Part shown: one piece after another, positions 1-5,473 of the stretch
Layout of the letters: each line of letters opens with the position of its first letter
How positions within the stretch are numbered: the stretch's first letter is position 1
From: Synergistaceae bacterium
GTDB taxonomy: Bacteria > Synergistota > Synergistia > Synergistales > Aminobacteriaceae
Assembly: GCA_017446645.1 (NCBI GenBank)
Contig: JAFSQO010000431.1
Span: 1 to 5,473, forward strand
Length of the DNA stretch: 5,473 nucleotides
Direction: 5' to 3'
Notes under the pieces: generated by a model
Database searches by the model: none
The model's input: only the letters and a program-made list of their open reading frames with translations
Told to the model about the DNA's origin: nothing
Program-made: the position numbers and the translations under genes

Positions 1-72
1 CCAGAAGCCTTCAGATTCAACAGAATTCGCAAACAAGGCATTACTCCGCAAAGAGAAGGCAAGGTAACGTGA
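1..72 (+). other. Left-edge coding remnant, frame uncertain
   Basis: Two frames are open from the left edge and both close within a few bases. Frame 1 reads PEAFRFNRIRKQG... to a TGA at 70-72. Frame 2 reads QKPSDSTEFANK... to a TAA at 65-67. A third frame stays open to a TAA at 207-209, but its translation looks unlike a protein. Frame 1 could be the cytoplasmic stretch of a long FtrD-like membrane protein, separated by a one-base shift from the segment that follows. It could also be the C-terminal tail of a separate upstream gene; the FTR1 permease and P19 genes are expected upstream in this type of locus. The piece is too short to assign a family. Confidence 0.35.
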
Positions 73-544
73 CTGCCGCCGCTGGTCAAGGAGTGTATAT
101 TTCTGGGGAGACACCGCATTATTCATCGTTACAGCCCTGCATTACTATGACACTAAGCCCCCTGCAGAGATTCAGCCTGAACCTTATGAGATTTCACAGG
201 ACGGAATAATCTCGATTGAGCTTGCAAAAGTTTCTGACGGTCATTTGCATAAATTCTCGTATGTTACGCCTAATAAATTTGACGTTAGATTCTTAATCGT
301 CAAGAAGCCCTCTGGTACAGCTTACGGTGTAGGACTCGATGCCTGCGATATTTGCGGAATTGCAGGATATTACGAGCGCGGTGACGAAGAAGTAATCTGC
401 AGAAGGTGCGATGTCGTAATGAACAAGAATACTATAGGCTTCAAGGGAGGCTGCAACCCCGTACCGTTTGAGTATGAAGTCAGGTCAGGAAAGATTTTTA
501 TTGATGTCAGAGAATTAGAGAAACATGAGAGGAGATTCAAATAA
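68..544 (+). CDS. FtrD-like (DUF2318) iron-sulfur-type membrane protein, 5' end missing or frame-interrupted
   Basis: This is the cysteine-motif protein of P19/FTR1-type iron uptake systems, thought to bind an Fe-S cluster or metal on the outer face of the cytoplasmic membrane and to serve electron or iron handling. The frame is open from 68. It reads a basic stretch (CRRWSRS), a hydrophobic segment at about 95-148 (VYFWGDTALFIVTALHYY), a Pro/Glu-rich linker, then the domain. The cysteine sites are CDIC (344-355), CRRC (398-409) and GGCNP (446-460), five cysteines in all. No ATG, GTG or TTG exists in frame between the stop at 65-67 and a TTG at 245. That TTG falls inside the domain, after its first strand (DGIISIEL...SDGH), so starting there would give a truncated domain. 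The real start is therefore upstream, in another frame or outside the window. The stop at 542-544 abuts the next gene. Family assignment is strong; intactness is doubtful. Confidence 0.82.
   Translation, partial: RDCRRWSRSVYFWGDTALFIVTALHYYDTKPPAEIQPEPYEISQDGIISIELAKVSDGHLHKFSYVTPNKFDVRFLIVKKPSGTAYGVGLDACDICGIAGYYERGDEEVICRRCDVVMNKNTIGFKGGCNPVPFEYEVRSGKIFIDVRELEKHERRFK
530..534 (+). promoter_or_regulatory. Ribosome binding site AGGAG for permease 1 (TTG start)
   Basis: AGGAG lies 10 bases before the TTG at 545, inside the end of the FtrD-like gene. An alternative ATG at 557 would be 22 bases away, which is too far, so the site supports the TTG start. Confidence 0.6.
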
Positions 545-1828
545 TTGTTTTTCAGAATGATAACGAAAACTCTTGTACGTCAGAAAAGCAAGATGCTCAT
601 GATTGCCTTCACTGTTATCTTGGGTGTCTCGCTTTCTACTGCAATGATGAACGTAATGCTGGGAGTAGGCGACAAGGTCAACCGCGAGCTGAAAGTCTAC
701 GGGGCAAATATCACGGTAAGACACAAGGACGCTGCCCTGATGAGTGATCTATACGGCCTCACAGAAGGACTCGGAGTAAATGACAAATTTTTGCATGAAG
801 ATGATATACTTAAACTCAAGTCGATATTCTGGGGATTTAATATACTGGACTTTGCACCGCTCCTTGAGGGTCATGCAGTGTTGCAGTCTACTGGCGAAAC
901 TGTTGACTTGATTGGGACTTGGCCGGAGAAGAATGCGGTTCTTGCGACAGGTGAGGAACTTCACACAGGATTAAAATCTTTGCGGACATGGTGGGACGTT
1001 CAGGGCGAATGGCTCAATGACTCAGATTCAGAATCAGTAATGATAGGGAACATCTTAGCTTCACGGAATAATATTCATGTCGGAGACTCAATTATTCTTA
1101 CTAACAACGGAGTTAGAAAAACTTTTAGGGTCAAGGGGATATTCAACGATGGCGGAAATTCTGACGAGAAAATCCTTATGCAGCTCTCGGACGTTCAGGC
1201 ACTCATGAATCTTCACGGTAAAGTCTCAAGCATTGAAGTATCTGCCCTGACAACTCCTGATAATGATTTGGCCAGAAAAGCTGCCCAAGACCCTCGAAGC
1301 CTCTCACCCGAAGAATATGAGACATGGTATTGTACGGCTTATGTCAGCGCAATCTGTCATCAGATTCAGGAAGTAATCCGGGACGGAGTCGCCAAGCCCG
1401 TAAGACAAGTTGCAGAGTCAGAAGGCACGATACTCAACAAGACGACCCTGTTAATGATCCTGATTACGATTCTTAGCTCAATAGGTTCTGCGTTGGCAAT
1501 CTCGAATTTAATCACGGCAAGCGTCATTGAGAGAAGTCAGGAGCTGGGACTGTTAAAGGCCCTGGGTGCATATAACTGGCAGATAGTTTTGCTCGTTCTG
1601 GTTGAAGTCATGCTTACAGGACTTGTCGGCGGAGTTATCGGCTATTTTCTCGGCATAGGTTTTGCCCAGATAATCGGCCAGACTGTCTTTGGCTCGTATA
1701 TCGAAATTGCACAAATGGTAATCTTGATTGTCGCGGTGATTTTATTTTTCGTTACCCTTGCAGGAAGCATTCCCGCAATTCGTTACTTAATGGCACTGAA
1801 GCCTACGGAGGTTTTACATGGCAAATAA
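545..1828 (+). CDS. FtsX/MacB-fold ABC transporter permease 1 of P19-type iron system
   Basis: One of two permease subunits of a MacB/LolC-like ABC transporter in the inner membrane. Residues 1-15 are basic. TM1 is at about 17-40, followed by a large extracytoplasmic domain at about 41-298. TM2, TM3 and TM4 lie near 300-326, 347-376 and 388-412. The cytoplasmic coupling segment ERSQELGLLKALGA (329-342), typical of FtsX-fold permeases, contacts the ATPase. Length (427 aa) is usual for the family. The TTG start is chosen because it directly follows the previous TAA, has AGGAG 10 bases upstream, and gives the N-terminus MFFRM, which looks natural for this family. The only cysteines are C263 and C271 (WYCTAYVSAICHQ), in the extracytoplasmic domain. 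Its order (FtrD-like, permease, permease, ATPase) matches Cj1660-Cj1663, so a role in iron uptake is inferred. Substrate is unproven; the gene would often be annotated only as an ABC permease. Confidence 0.9.
   Translation: MFFRMITKTLVRQKSKMLMIAFTVILGVSLSTAMMNVMLGVGDKVNRELKVYGANITVRHKDAALMSDLYGLTEGLGVNDKFLHEDDILKLKSIFWGFNILDFAPLLEGHAVLQSTGETVDLIGTWPEKNAVLATGEELHTGLKSLRTWWDVQGEWLNDSDSESVMIGNILASRNNIHVGDSIILTNNGVRKTFRVKGIFNDGGNSDEKILMQLSDVQALMNLHGKVSSIEVSALTTPDNDLARKAAQDPRSLSPEEYETWYCTAYVSAICHQIQEVIRDGVAKPVRQVAESEGTILNKTTLLMILITILSSIGSALAISNLITASVIERSQELGLLKALGAYNWQIVLLVLVEVMLTGLVGGVIGYFLGIGFAQIIGQTVFGSYIEIAQMVILIVAVILFFVTLAGSIPAIRYLMALKPTEVLHGK
1807..1811 (+). promoter_or_regulatory. Ribosome binding site GGAGG for permease 2
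   Basis: GGAGG is 6 bases before the ATG at 1818 and lies within the last codons of permease 1. It indicates translational coupling across the 11-base gene overlap. Confidence 0.7.
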
Positions 1829-3026
1829 TCGACGAAGCATGTATTTGCGTATGGTCTCAGGCTCACTGATTCGCAGGGCATCGAGATTAATAACCGCAGT
1901 TCTTGCAATTGCAATAGGAGCTACGATTCTGTCAGGTCTCGTAACGATTTATTATGACATTCCCGAACAATTAGGGCGTGAGTTCAGGTCTTACGGTGCG
2001 AATTTAATTATTTTACCCAGAGGCGACTCAAAAATTACCCGCGAGACTCTTGCAAAACTCGAAAACTTAATCGGCACAAATAAACTTGTAGGCATGGCAC
2101 CTTACCGCTATCAGACAGTAAAAATCAACGAGCAGCCTTATATAATCGCCGGAACTGATTTAGCTCAGGCAGAAAAGAACAGCCCCTTCTGGTATATCGA
2201 AGGCAGCTGGGGAAATTCAGATGAACCCGAAAGAGTCATGACAGGCCACGAGATAGCTCAGACTTTGAATCTCAAGCTCGGAGATTCGTTCACGATTCAG
2301 GGCGTAAAATTCGGTGAACAGGCACAGGCTTCAAGGCAGGATTTATCGGCCCAGGAAAATCAAAAAAGGGACTCGGCCCGTCAGAACTTTCACAGGAAAC
2401 TAAGCGTCAAAGGCATAGTGAGTACCGGCGGAGCAGAAGAAGGCTTTATATTCTGTGACATAGATATGCTTGATGAATTAATCGGCAGCTCATTCAGGGC
2501 AGACGTTATCGAATGCAGCGTAATTGCAGATGCCAACGAACTTGCAAATTTATCTTCACGAATTGAGCAGGAACTCCCCGAACTTCAGCCCCGTGCAGTC
2601 AGAAGGCTAACCCAGTCGCAGGATATAGTATTAGGGAAGTTGCAGGCCCTTGTCTTGCTCGTTACAGTCGTTGTCTTGATAATCACTATGATTTCAGTTT
2701 ATACGACAATGACAGCAATGGTAGCAGAGAGACGGCGCGAGATTGCGTTAAAGAAAGCTCTGGGAGCAGAGAACAAGTTAGTCATGGGTGAATTATTAGA
2801 CGAAGGCATTTTGTTAGGAATAATCGGCGGAACATTGGGAGTCTTTCTCGGCTTTGAGTTTGCCCTGCAGGTCAGCTTGAATGTCTTCGGCCGCGCAATA
2901 AATTTCCAGATTGCCTTAATTCCCATAACGATAGCAGTCTTTATCGCAATAACTGTAACGGCTTCGATAATTCCCGTGCGCAAAGTAATGGAAATTCATC
3001 CGGCAATAGTCCTGAAGGGAGAATAA
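1818..3026 (+). CDS. FtsX/MacB-fold ABC transporter permease 2 of P19-type iron system
   Basis: Second permease subunit, probably pairing with permease 1 as a heterodimer on the shared ATPase. It has TM1 at about 22-45, an extracytoplasmic domain at about 46-272, then TM2 (276-302), TM3 (329-357) and TM4 (363-387). The coupling segment ERRREIALKKALGAE (304-318) is clear, and the C-terminus IHPAIVLKGE is typical of FtsX-like permeases. The ATG at 1818 has GGAGG 6 bases upstream and overlaps permease 1 by 11 bases. A very hydrophilic Gln/Arg-rich stretch (about 165-195, including QASRQDLSAQENQKRDSA) sits in the extracytoplasmic domain, between strands that are normally joined by a shorter loop in MacB-type folds; this looks like an insertion. 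Cysteines are C213 and C233. Family is certain; the iron role rests on gene order. Confidence 0.9.
   Translation: MANNRRSMYLRMVSGSLIRRASRLITAVLAIAIGATILSGLVTIYYDIPEQLGREFRSYGANLIILPRGDSKITRETLAKLENLIGTNKLVGMAPYRYQTVKINEQPYIIAGTDLAQAEKNSPFWYIEGSWGNSDEPERVMTGHEIAQTLNLKLGDSFTIQGVKFGEQAQASRQDLSAQENQKRDSARQNFHRKLSVKGIVSTGGAEEGFIFCDIDMLDELIGSSFRADVIECSVIADANELANLSSRIEQELPELQPRAVRRLTQSQDIVLGKLQALVLLVTVVVLIITMISVYTTMTAMVAERRREIALKKALGAENKLVMGELLDEGILLGIIGGTLGVFLGFEFALQVSLNVFGRAINFQIALIPITIAVFIAITVTASIIPVRKVMEIHPAIVLKGE
3017..3022 (+). promoter_or_regulatory. Ribosome binding site GGGAGA for the ATPase
   Basis: GGGAGA lies 7 bases before the ATG at 3030 and inside the last codons of permease 2, consistent with coupled translation. 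Confidence 0.55.
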
Positions 3027-3029
3027 TAA

Positions 3030-3725
3030 ATGAAAATCTTAGAGTTAAAGAACGTTTCAAAAATTTACGGAGAATTAAAGGCACTCGCAGATATAAATCT
3101 AAGCGTCAACGCAGGGGACTGGCTCTCAATTATGGGGCCTTCGGGTTCTGGCAAAACTACGATGATTAATATAATCGGCTGCATGGATACCCCTTCAACA
3201 GGGAGCGTAATTCTTGACGGAGTAGACATCAGCAAAGAGAATGCATCGAGCCTTACACGAATCAGGCGTGACAAGATCGGCTTAATCTTTCAGCAGTTCC
3301 ACCTGATAAGTTACTTGACAGCAGTAGAAAACGTAATGGTCGCGCAATATTATCACAGTATGCCCGATGAATCAGAAGCTATGGAAGCATTAGAGAAAGT
3401 CGGTCTCAAGGACAGGGCTAGGCATTTACCCGCGCAGTTATCAGGAGGAGAGCAGCAGCGAGTCTGCATTGCAAGGGCGTTGATTAATTCCCCGAAGATT
3501 TTGCTCGGCGATGAACCAACGGGAAATCTTGACGAAGAGAACGAGGGCATTGTCGTAGATTTATTCAGGAGGCTGCACTCTGAAGGGGTTACGATTATAA
3601 TAGTCACGCATGACCCTGAAGTCGGAGATGTTGCCCAGAGAAAAATTATTCTCGAACACGGGAAAATTATCGATGACATTGACCAGAGAGCAACATTTGG
3701 CGAGGCGTTAAAACTTAGGGCTTAA
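3030..3725 (+). CDS. ABC transporter ATP-binding protein (MacB/LolD type) of P19-type iron system
   Basis: Cytoplasmic ATPase that would drive the two FtsX-fold permeases upstream. All catalytic motifs are present: Walker A GPSGSGKTT (36-44), Q-loop Q88 in IFQQFHL, signature LSGGEQQR (137-144), Walker B ILLGDEP with catalytic E162, D-loop NLD (166-168) and switch H194 in IVTHDPE. The 231-residue single-domain size and the QQFHLI and GDEPTGNLDEE segments are typical of the MacB/LolD/FtsE branch. The ATG follows the permease 2 stop after three bases, with a ribosome site inside that gene, so the three ABC genes form one translation-coupled unit. The protein appears intact and active. Its place in the gene order corresponds to Cj1663 of Campylobacter. 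The transported substrate is inferred from context only; without context it could be called LolD- or MacB-like. Confidence 0.93.
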   Translation: MKILELKNVSKIYGELKALADINLSVNAGDWLSIMGPSGSGKTTMINIIGCMDTPSTGSVILDGVDISKENASSLTRIRRDKIGLIFQQFHLISYLTAVENVMVAQYYHSMPDESEAMEALEKVGLKDRARHLPAQLSGGEQQRVCIARALINSPKILLGDEPTGNLDEENEGIVVDLFRRLHSEGVTIIIVTHDPEVGDVAQRKIILEHGKIIDDIDQRATFGEALKLRA

Positions 3726-3735
3726 CATGTATAAT
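3708..3735 (+). promoter_or_regulatory. Candidate promoter for the metal-dependent regulator
   Basis: A perfect -10 box TATAAT lies at 3730-3735. A 4/6 -35 match, TTAAAA (3708-3713), lies 16 bases upstream, inside the end of the ATPase gene. This could give the regulator its own transcript in addition to read-through from the operon. Sequence match only. Confidence 0.45.
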
Positions 3736-3748
3736 TTATGCATTCAAG
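3721..3748 (+). promoter_or_regulatory. Imperfect inverted repeat over the -10 box, candidate operator
   Basis: The left arm CTTAACATGTATAA (3721-3734) and the reverse complement of the right arm, CTTGAATGCATAA (right arm 3736-3748), agree at 11 of 13 aligned bases if a one-base gap is allowed. The repeat is centred on 3735 and covers the TATAAT, a position suited to repression by the DtxR/MntR-type protein encoded just downstream. It does not match the classical DtxR or MntR box well, and AT-rich sequence makes chance palindromes likely. Confidence 0.3.
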
Positions 3749-3755
3749 AAGACCT

Positions 3756-3762
3756 GGGGTGA
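3756..3762 (+). promoter_or_regulatory. Ribosome binding site GGGGTGA for the regulator
   Basis: GGGGTGA is 9 bases before the ATG at 3772. It is a good Shine-Dalgarno match and fixes this start, which also gives the family's usual short N-terminus before the EDYLE motif. Confidence 0.6.
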
Positions 3763-3771
3763 AAAAATTTT

Positions 3772-4437
3772 ATGATTACGGCACGAATAGAAGACTATCT
3801 CGAAGAACTATTTTTGCTTGAAAGCACTGGACGCAGCGTTACGGTTACGGACTTAGCTGAAAGACTCAAGATTACGAAGGGGACTGTTACCGCAACGGTT
3901 CAGAAACTCGTTGAGCTTGAACTAGTGAAACATGAACGTTACGGGAATTTGCATTTGACAGAAGCAGGAAGGCTCAAGGGCATGACAGTTTTCAGGAGAC
4001 ATGAGGGCTTTCGTGCATTTTTTCACGAATTATTAGGGCTTGACCGCGAACATTCGTCCGAGATGGCGTGCTCAATGGAACATTATGTTGACACTGTTAC
4101 CGAAGAGAGATTGTATGCCCTGCTTGAGTACTTCAGGAAAGCGAAGGCGGAACATCAGCCTTGGGTCGATGAAATTTTTCTTGCTATCGAGAAGCCCATT
4201 CTGCTCGCGCCCGTGCCTTTGACTCTTTGCGAAGCAGGCTCTAGCGGTGCGATATTGCGAATCACTGCTGACGAACCTTTACGAAAGAAACTCATAGAGC
4301 TTGGCTTCACTACAGGGACTGAGGTTAAGTTAATCAAACGCGAGAAGGGATTTTACACCTGCAAAGTGAACAAGCATAACGTTGACCTGCCACTGAATGA
4401 GGCTGCAGCAATTTGGATTCAGCAACAAGCGAATTGA
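3772..4437 (+). CDS. DtxR/MntR-family metal-dependent transcriptional regulator with FeoA-like C-terminal domain
   Basis: A cytoplasmic repressor that binds DNA when loaded with Fe(II) or Mn(II). The winged helix-turn-helix is at about 4-66, with the recognition helix near KGTVTATVQKL (37-46). The dimerisation and metal-binding domain is at about 70-140. A FeoA/SH3-like domain follows at about 147-218 (ILRITADEPLRKKLIELGFT, VKLIKREKG, EAAAIWI). Metal-ligand positions by alignment from memory are D8 and E11 (as in Bacillus subtilis MntR), H77, and C100, E103, H104 in the segment ACSMEH. That segment matches the DtxR pattern (C102, E105, H106) where MntR has Glu-x-x-Glu-His. The ligand set is thus mixed, and iron or manganese specificity cannot be called from sequence. 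Position after an iron-uptake operon favours iron. The gene has its own ribosome site and a possible promoter and operator in the 46-base gap, so autoregulation is plausible. The length of 221 aa is normal for the three-domain form. Confidence 0.92.
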   Translation: MITARIEDYLEELFLLESTGRSVTVTDLAERLKITKGTVTATVQKLVELELVKHERYGNLHLTEAGRLKGMTVFRRHEGFRAFFHELLGLDREHSSEMACSMEHYVDTVTEERLYALLEYFRKAKAEHQPWVDEIFLAIEKPILLAPVPLTLCEAGSSGAILRITADEPLRKKLIELGFTTGTEVKLIKREKGFYTCKVNKHNVDLPLNEAAAIWIQQQAN

Positions 4438-4445
4438 TAATGTGC

Positions 4446-4490
4446 TCCCCCGTTAATCTTGATGGTCGTGACGGGGGAAAGTTTTTATTT
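4446..4490 (+). terminator. Rho-independent terminator of the iron operon/regulator
   Basis: A stem of TCCCCCGTTA (4446-4455) pairs with TGACGGGGGA (4469-4478): ten pairs including one G-T, with a 13-base loop. The T-rich run TTTTTATTTT starts at 4482, three bases after the stem. It begins 8 bases after the regulator's stop. On the opposite strand no T run follows the hairpin, so it should work only for + strand transcription. It overlaps the last codons and stop of the convergent glycosyltransferase gene. Confidence 0.8.
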
Positions 4491-5473
4491 TCTTCCAAAG
4501 ATTTTTTGCCCTGACTGTAACCGGTAAGAACAACATAGATAACACACAATGCCACATTATGAGCTGTCTTGATAACGAATATGTGCCTTTTTCTTTCAGG
4601 TGTGCTTTTGTGTCTCTATAAGCCTTGAAGATATTTTGTACCATCTCGAATCTGCTGACGTACCTGACAGTTTGTCCGTAGTGAGCCATTTCTACAGGAT
4701 TAGAACACCATAGACGCCAACCTAATGATACTCTGTGCAGAAGACGCCAAAAACTTTCTCGAAAATATTTATTGTGTTCTTCTACGCTGAATACTTGAGA
4801 TAAATCAATTAACACCATATCGAAAATTTCAAAATACTGCTTCGTTTTTCTCTCTGGTGAAAAAAAAGCCTCAAAAATATTTTTATGATGTTCTACAGTC
4901 GACATAACTTTTGCTTTATCAATTATTATTTCATGATTGGGACTAAATGGATTAGCTGAGAGATATACGCCACTTCGTATTAACGCCCCCTTACCCCTAA
5001 CAAGTAAATCACGGTATACATAGTTGTCTGGGTACAAGTCAGAAATTTCGTAATAGCGTTCGCGGTTATGTATTTCATGAAAATTTTCTCTGTCAAAGAT
5101 CATTCCGGTAGGGTGATCTGTATAAAGAAAATTAATCATTGCCTCCATACCTTCATAAAATTTAAATTTTTCTCCTGCAATATCATATTCATATCTATCT
5201 TTAGCACATAAAACGCCATTTTCACGAGCAATTCTTAAAAGTGCTATCAGTTCTCCTATACATTCATTGTGAAGTTTATCTCTATCCATAACAAGGTACA
5301 GCCACTCACCATGCCCTAGCTCCAGACTATGAAGCCAATTCTGATGAGCACCCAGATTTTTCTCATTGCGATAATACTTGAATCTCGGATCATGAATCTG
5401 CGACAGCAACTCCTGCGCATTATCTTTTGACGCATCATCGCTCACTATGACTTCAAAGTCCTGATTATCTGAC
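4453..5473 (-). CDS. Glycosyltransferase family 2 protein, N-terminus beyond the right edge
   Basis: An enzyme that transfers a sugar from a nucleotide-sugar donor, most likely to a surface polysaccharide or lipid-linked acceptor at the inner face of the membrane. Read leftward, the frame is open from the edge. It begins SDNQDFEVIVSDDASKDN, the second half of the GT-A nucleotide-binding fold, where family 2 enzymes typically have QDFEIIVSDDGS. The segment NEKNLGAHQNW follows, then the metal-binding DxD site DRD in YLVMDRDKLH (about 63-65 of the visible part). The C-terminal half is mostly helical-looking and unassigned, with one hydrophobic stretch near the end (LIMWHCVLSMLFLPVTV) that may attach to the membrane. 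The GTG at 5445 lies inside the conserved motif and is not the start; roughly 30 residues should be missing. Donor and acceptor are unknown. The gene looks more AT-rich than the operon and converges on it, suggesting an independent, possibly acquired locus. Confidence 0.85.
   Translation of the reverse strand, partial: SDNQDFEVIVSDDASKDNAQELLSQIHDPRFKYYRNEKNLGAHQNWLHSLELGHGEWLYLVMDRDKLHNECIGELIALLRIARENGVLCAKDRYEYDIAGEKFKFYEGMEAMINFLYTDHPTGMIFDRENFHEIHNRERYYEISDLYPDNYVYRDLLVRGKGALIRSGVYLSANPFSPNHEIIIDKAKVMSTVEHHKNIFEAFFSPERKTKQYFEIFDMVLIDLSQVFSVEEHNKYFRESFWRLLHRVSLGWRLWCSNPVEMAHYGQTVRYVSRFEMVQNIFKAYRDTKAHLKEKGTYSLSRQLIMWHCVLSMLFLPVTVRAKNLWKKIKTFPRHDHQD

Noticed and set aside
55..75. Programmed +1 frameshift of the prfB kind at ACG-TGA-C with an AAGG just upstream
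   Set aside because: The stop context TGAC and a nearby Shine-Dalgarno-like AAGG resemble prfB, but the P-site codon ACG would have to re-pair on CGT, where the threonine tRNA finds essentially no match. An indel or sequence error is simpler.
69..209. GTG at 69 as start of a small gene in the third frame
   Set aside because: It overlaps a TGA in a typical GTGA arrangement and has AAGG upstream, but its translation (TAAAGQGVYISGETPHYSS...) resembles no protein, and the neighbouring frame clearly carries the membrane segment and FtrD-like domain.
2699..2983. Antisense open frame opposite permease 2
   Set aside because: It lies wholly inside a well-supported gene, has no ribosome site context worth noting and mirrors the hydrophobic codons of the transmembrane segments.
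3353..3679. Antisense open frame of 108 codons opposite the ATPase
   Set aside because: It is a shadow of the conserved ABC motifs on the + strand, with a Ser/Pro/Cys-rich translation and no family resemblance.
545..3725. LolCDE lipoprotein exporter or MacB drug/peptide exporter
   Set aside because: The folds are the same, but the two distinct permeases directly after a DUF2318 protein and before an iron-type regulator fit the P19/FTR1 iron locus better. The substrate remains unproven.
4040..4222. Alternative-frame + strand ORF inside the regulator
   Set aside because: It lies fully within the regulator's dimerisation and linker region, and its Arg/Cys-rich translation is typical of an out-of-frame reading.
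1..5473. tRNA, rRNA, riboswitch, CRISPR array, insertion sequence or attachment site
   Set aside because: Reading both strands showed no repeat arrays, transposase-like proteins, terminal inverted repeats or RNA-gene signatures; nearly all of the window is coding.

Overview
The window carries the distal part of an iron-uptake operon on the + strand, followed by a convergent glycosyltransferase gene on the - strand that runs off the right edge. The operon part reads: an FtrD-like (DUF2318) cysteine-motif protein whose 5' part is cut off and whose reading frame is interrupted near position 65-72; two FtsX/MacB-fold ABC permeases; a MacB/LolD-type ATPase; and a DtxR/MntR-family metal-dependent repressor with a C-terminal FeoA-like domain. 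The first four genes, in this order, match the tail of the P19/FTR1 ferrous-iron systems (Campylobacter jejuni Cj1658-Cj1663, E. coli FetMP-FetABCDEF). In those systems FTR1 permease and P19 genes lie upstream, here probably outside the left edge.

Region by region. Positions 1-67 are too short to assign, with two frames that end at nearby stops. Positions 68-544 encode a hydrophobic segment and then the whole FtrD-like domain (CxxC, CxxC, GGCNP). Permease 1 (545-1828) starts on a TTG directly after the preceding TAA. Permease 2 (1818-3026) overlaps it by 11 bases, and the ATPase (3030-3725) follows after 3 bases. The next gap (3726-3771) holds a perfect TATAAT, an overlapping imperfect palindrome and a strong ribosome site for the regulator (3772-4437). 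A rho-independent terminator at 4446-4490 closes the + strand unit and lies inside the 3' end of the convergent glycosyltransferase gene (4453-5473, partial).

How the genes may work together: the FtrD-like protein and the two-permease/one-ATPase ABC module are the accessory parts of a P19/FTR1 importer. They are thought to handle electrons or periplasmic iron rather than to form the main iron pore. The regulator probably senses Fe(II) or Mn(II) and may control its own promoter and the operon. The glycosyltransferase is probably a separate surface-polysaccharide locus; it is visibly more AT-rich than the operon.

Organism: an anaerobic or microaerophilic bacterium with mid-range GC in the operon. 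A diderm is suggested by the P19-type system and by MacB-like permeases with large extracytoplasmic domains. A gut Synergistota member is a weak guess from overall style only. No RNA gene, insertion sequence, CRISPR array or replication origin was seen.
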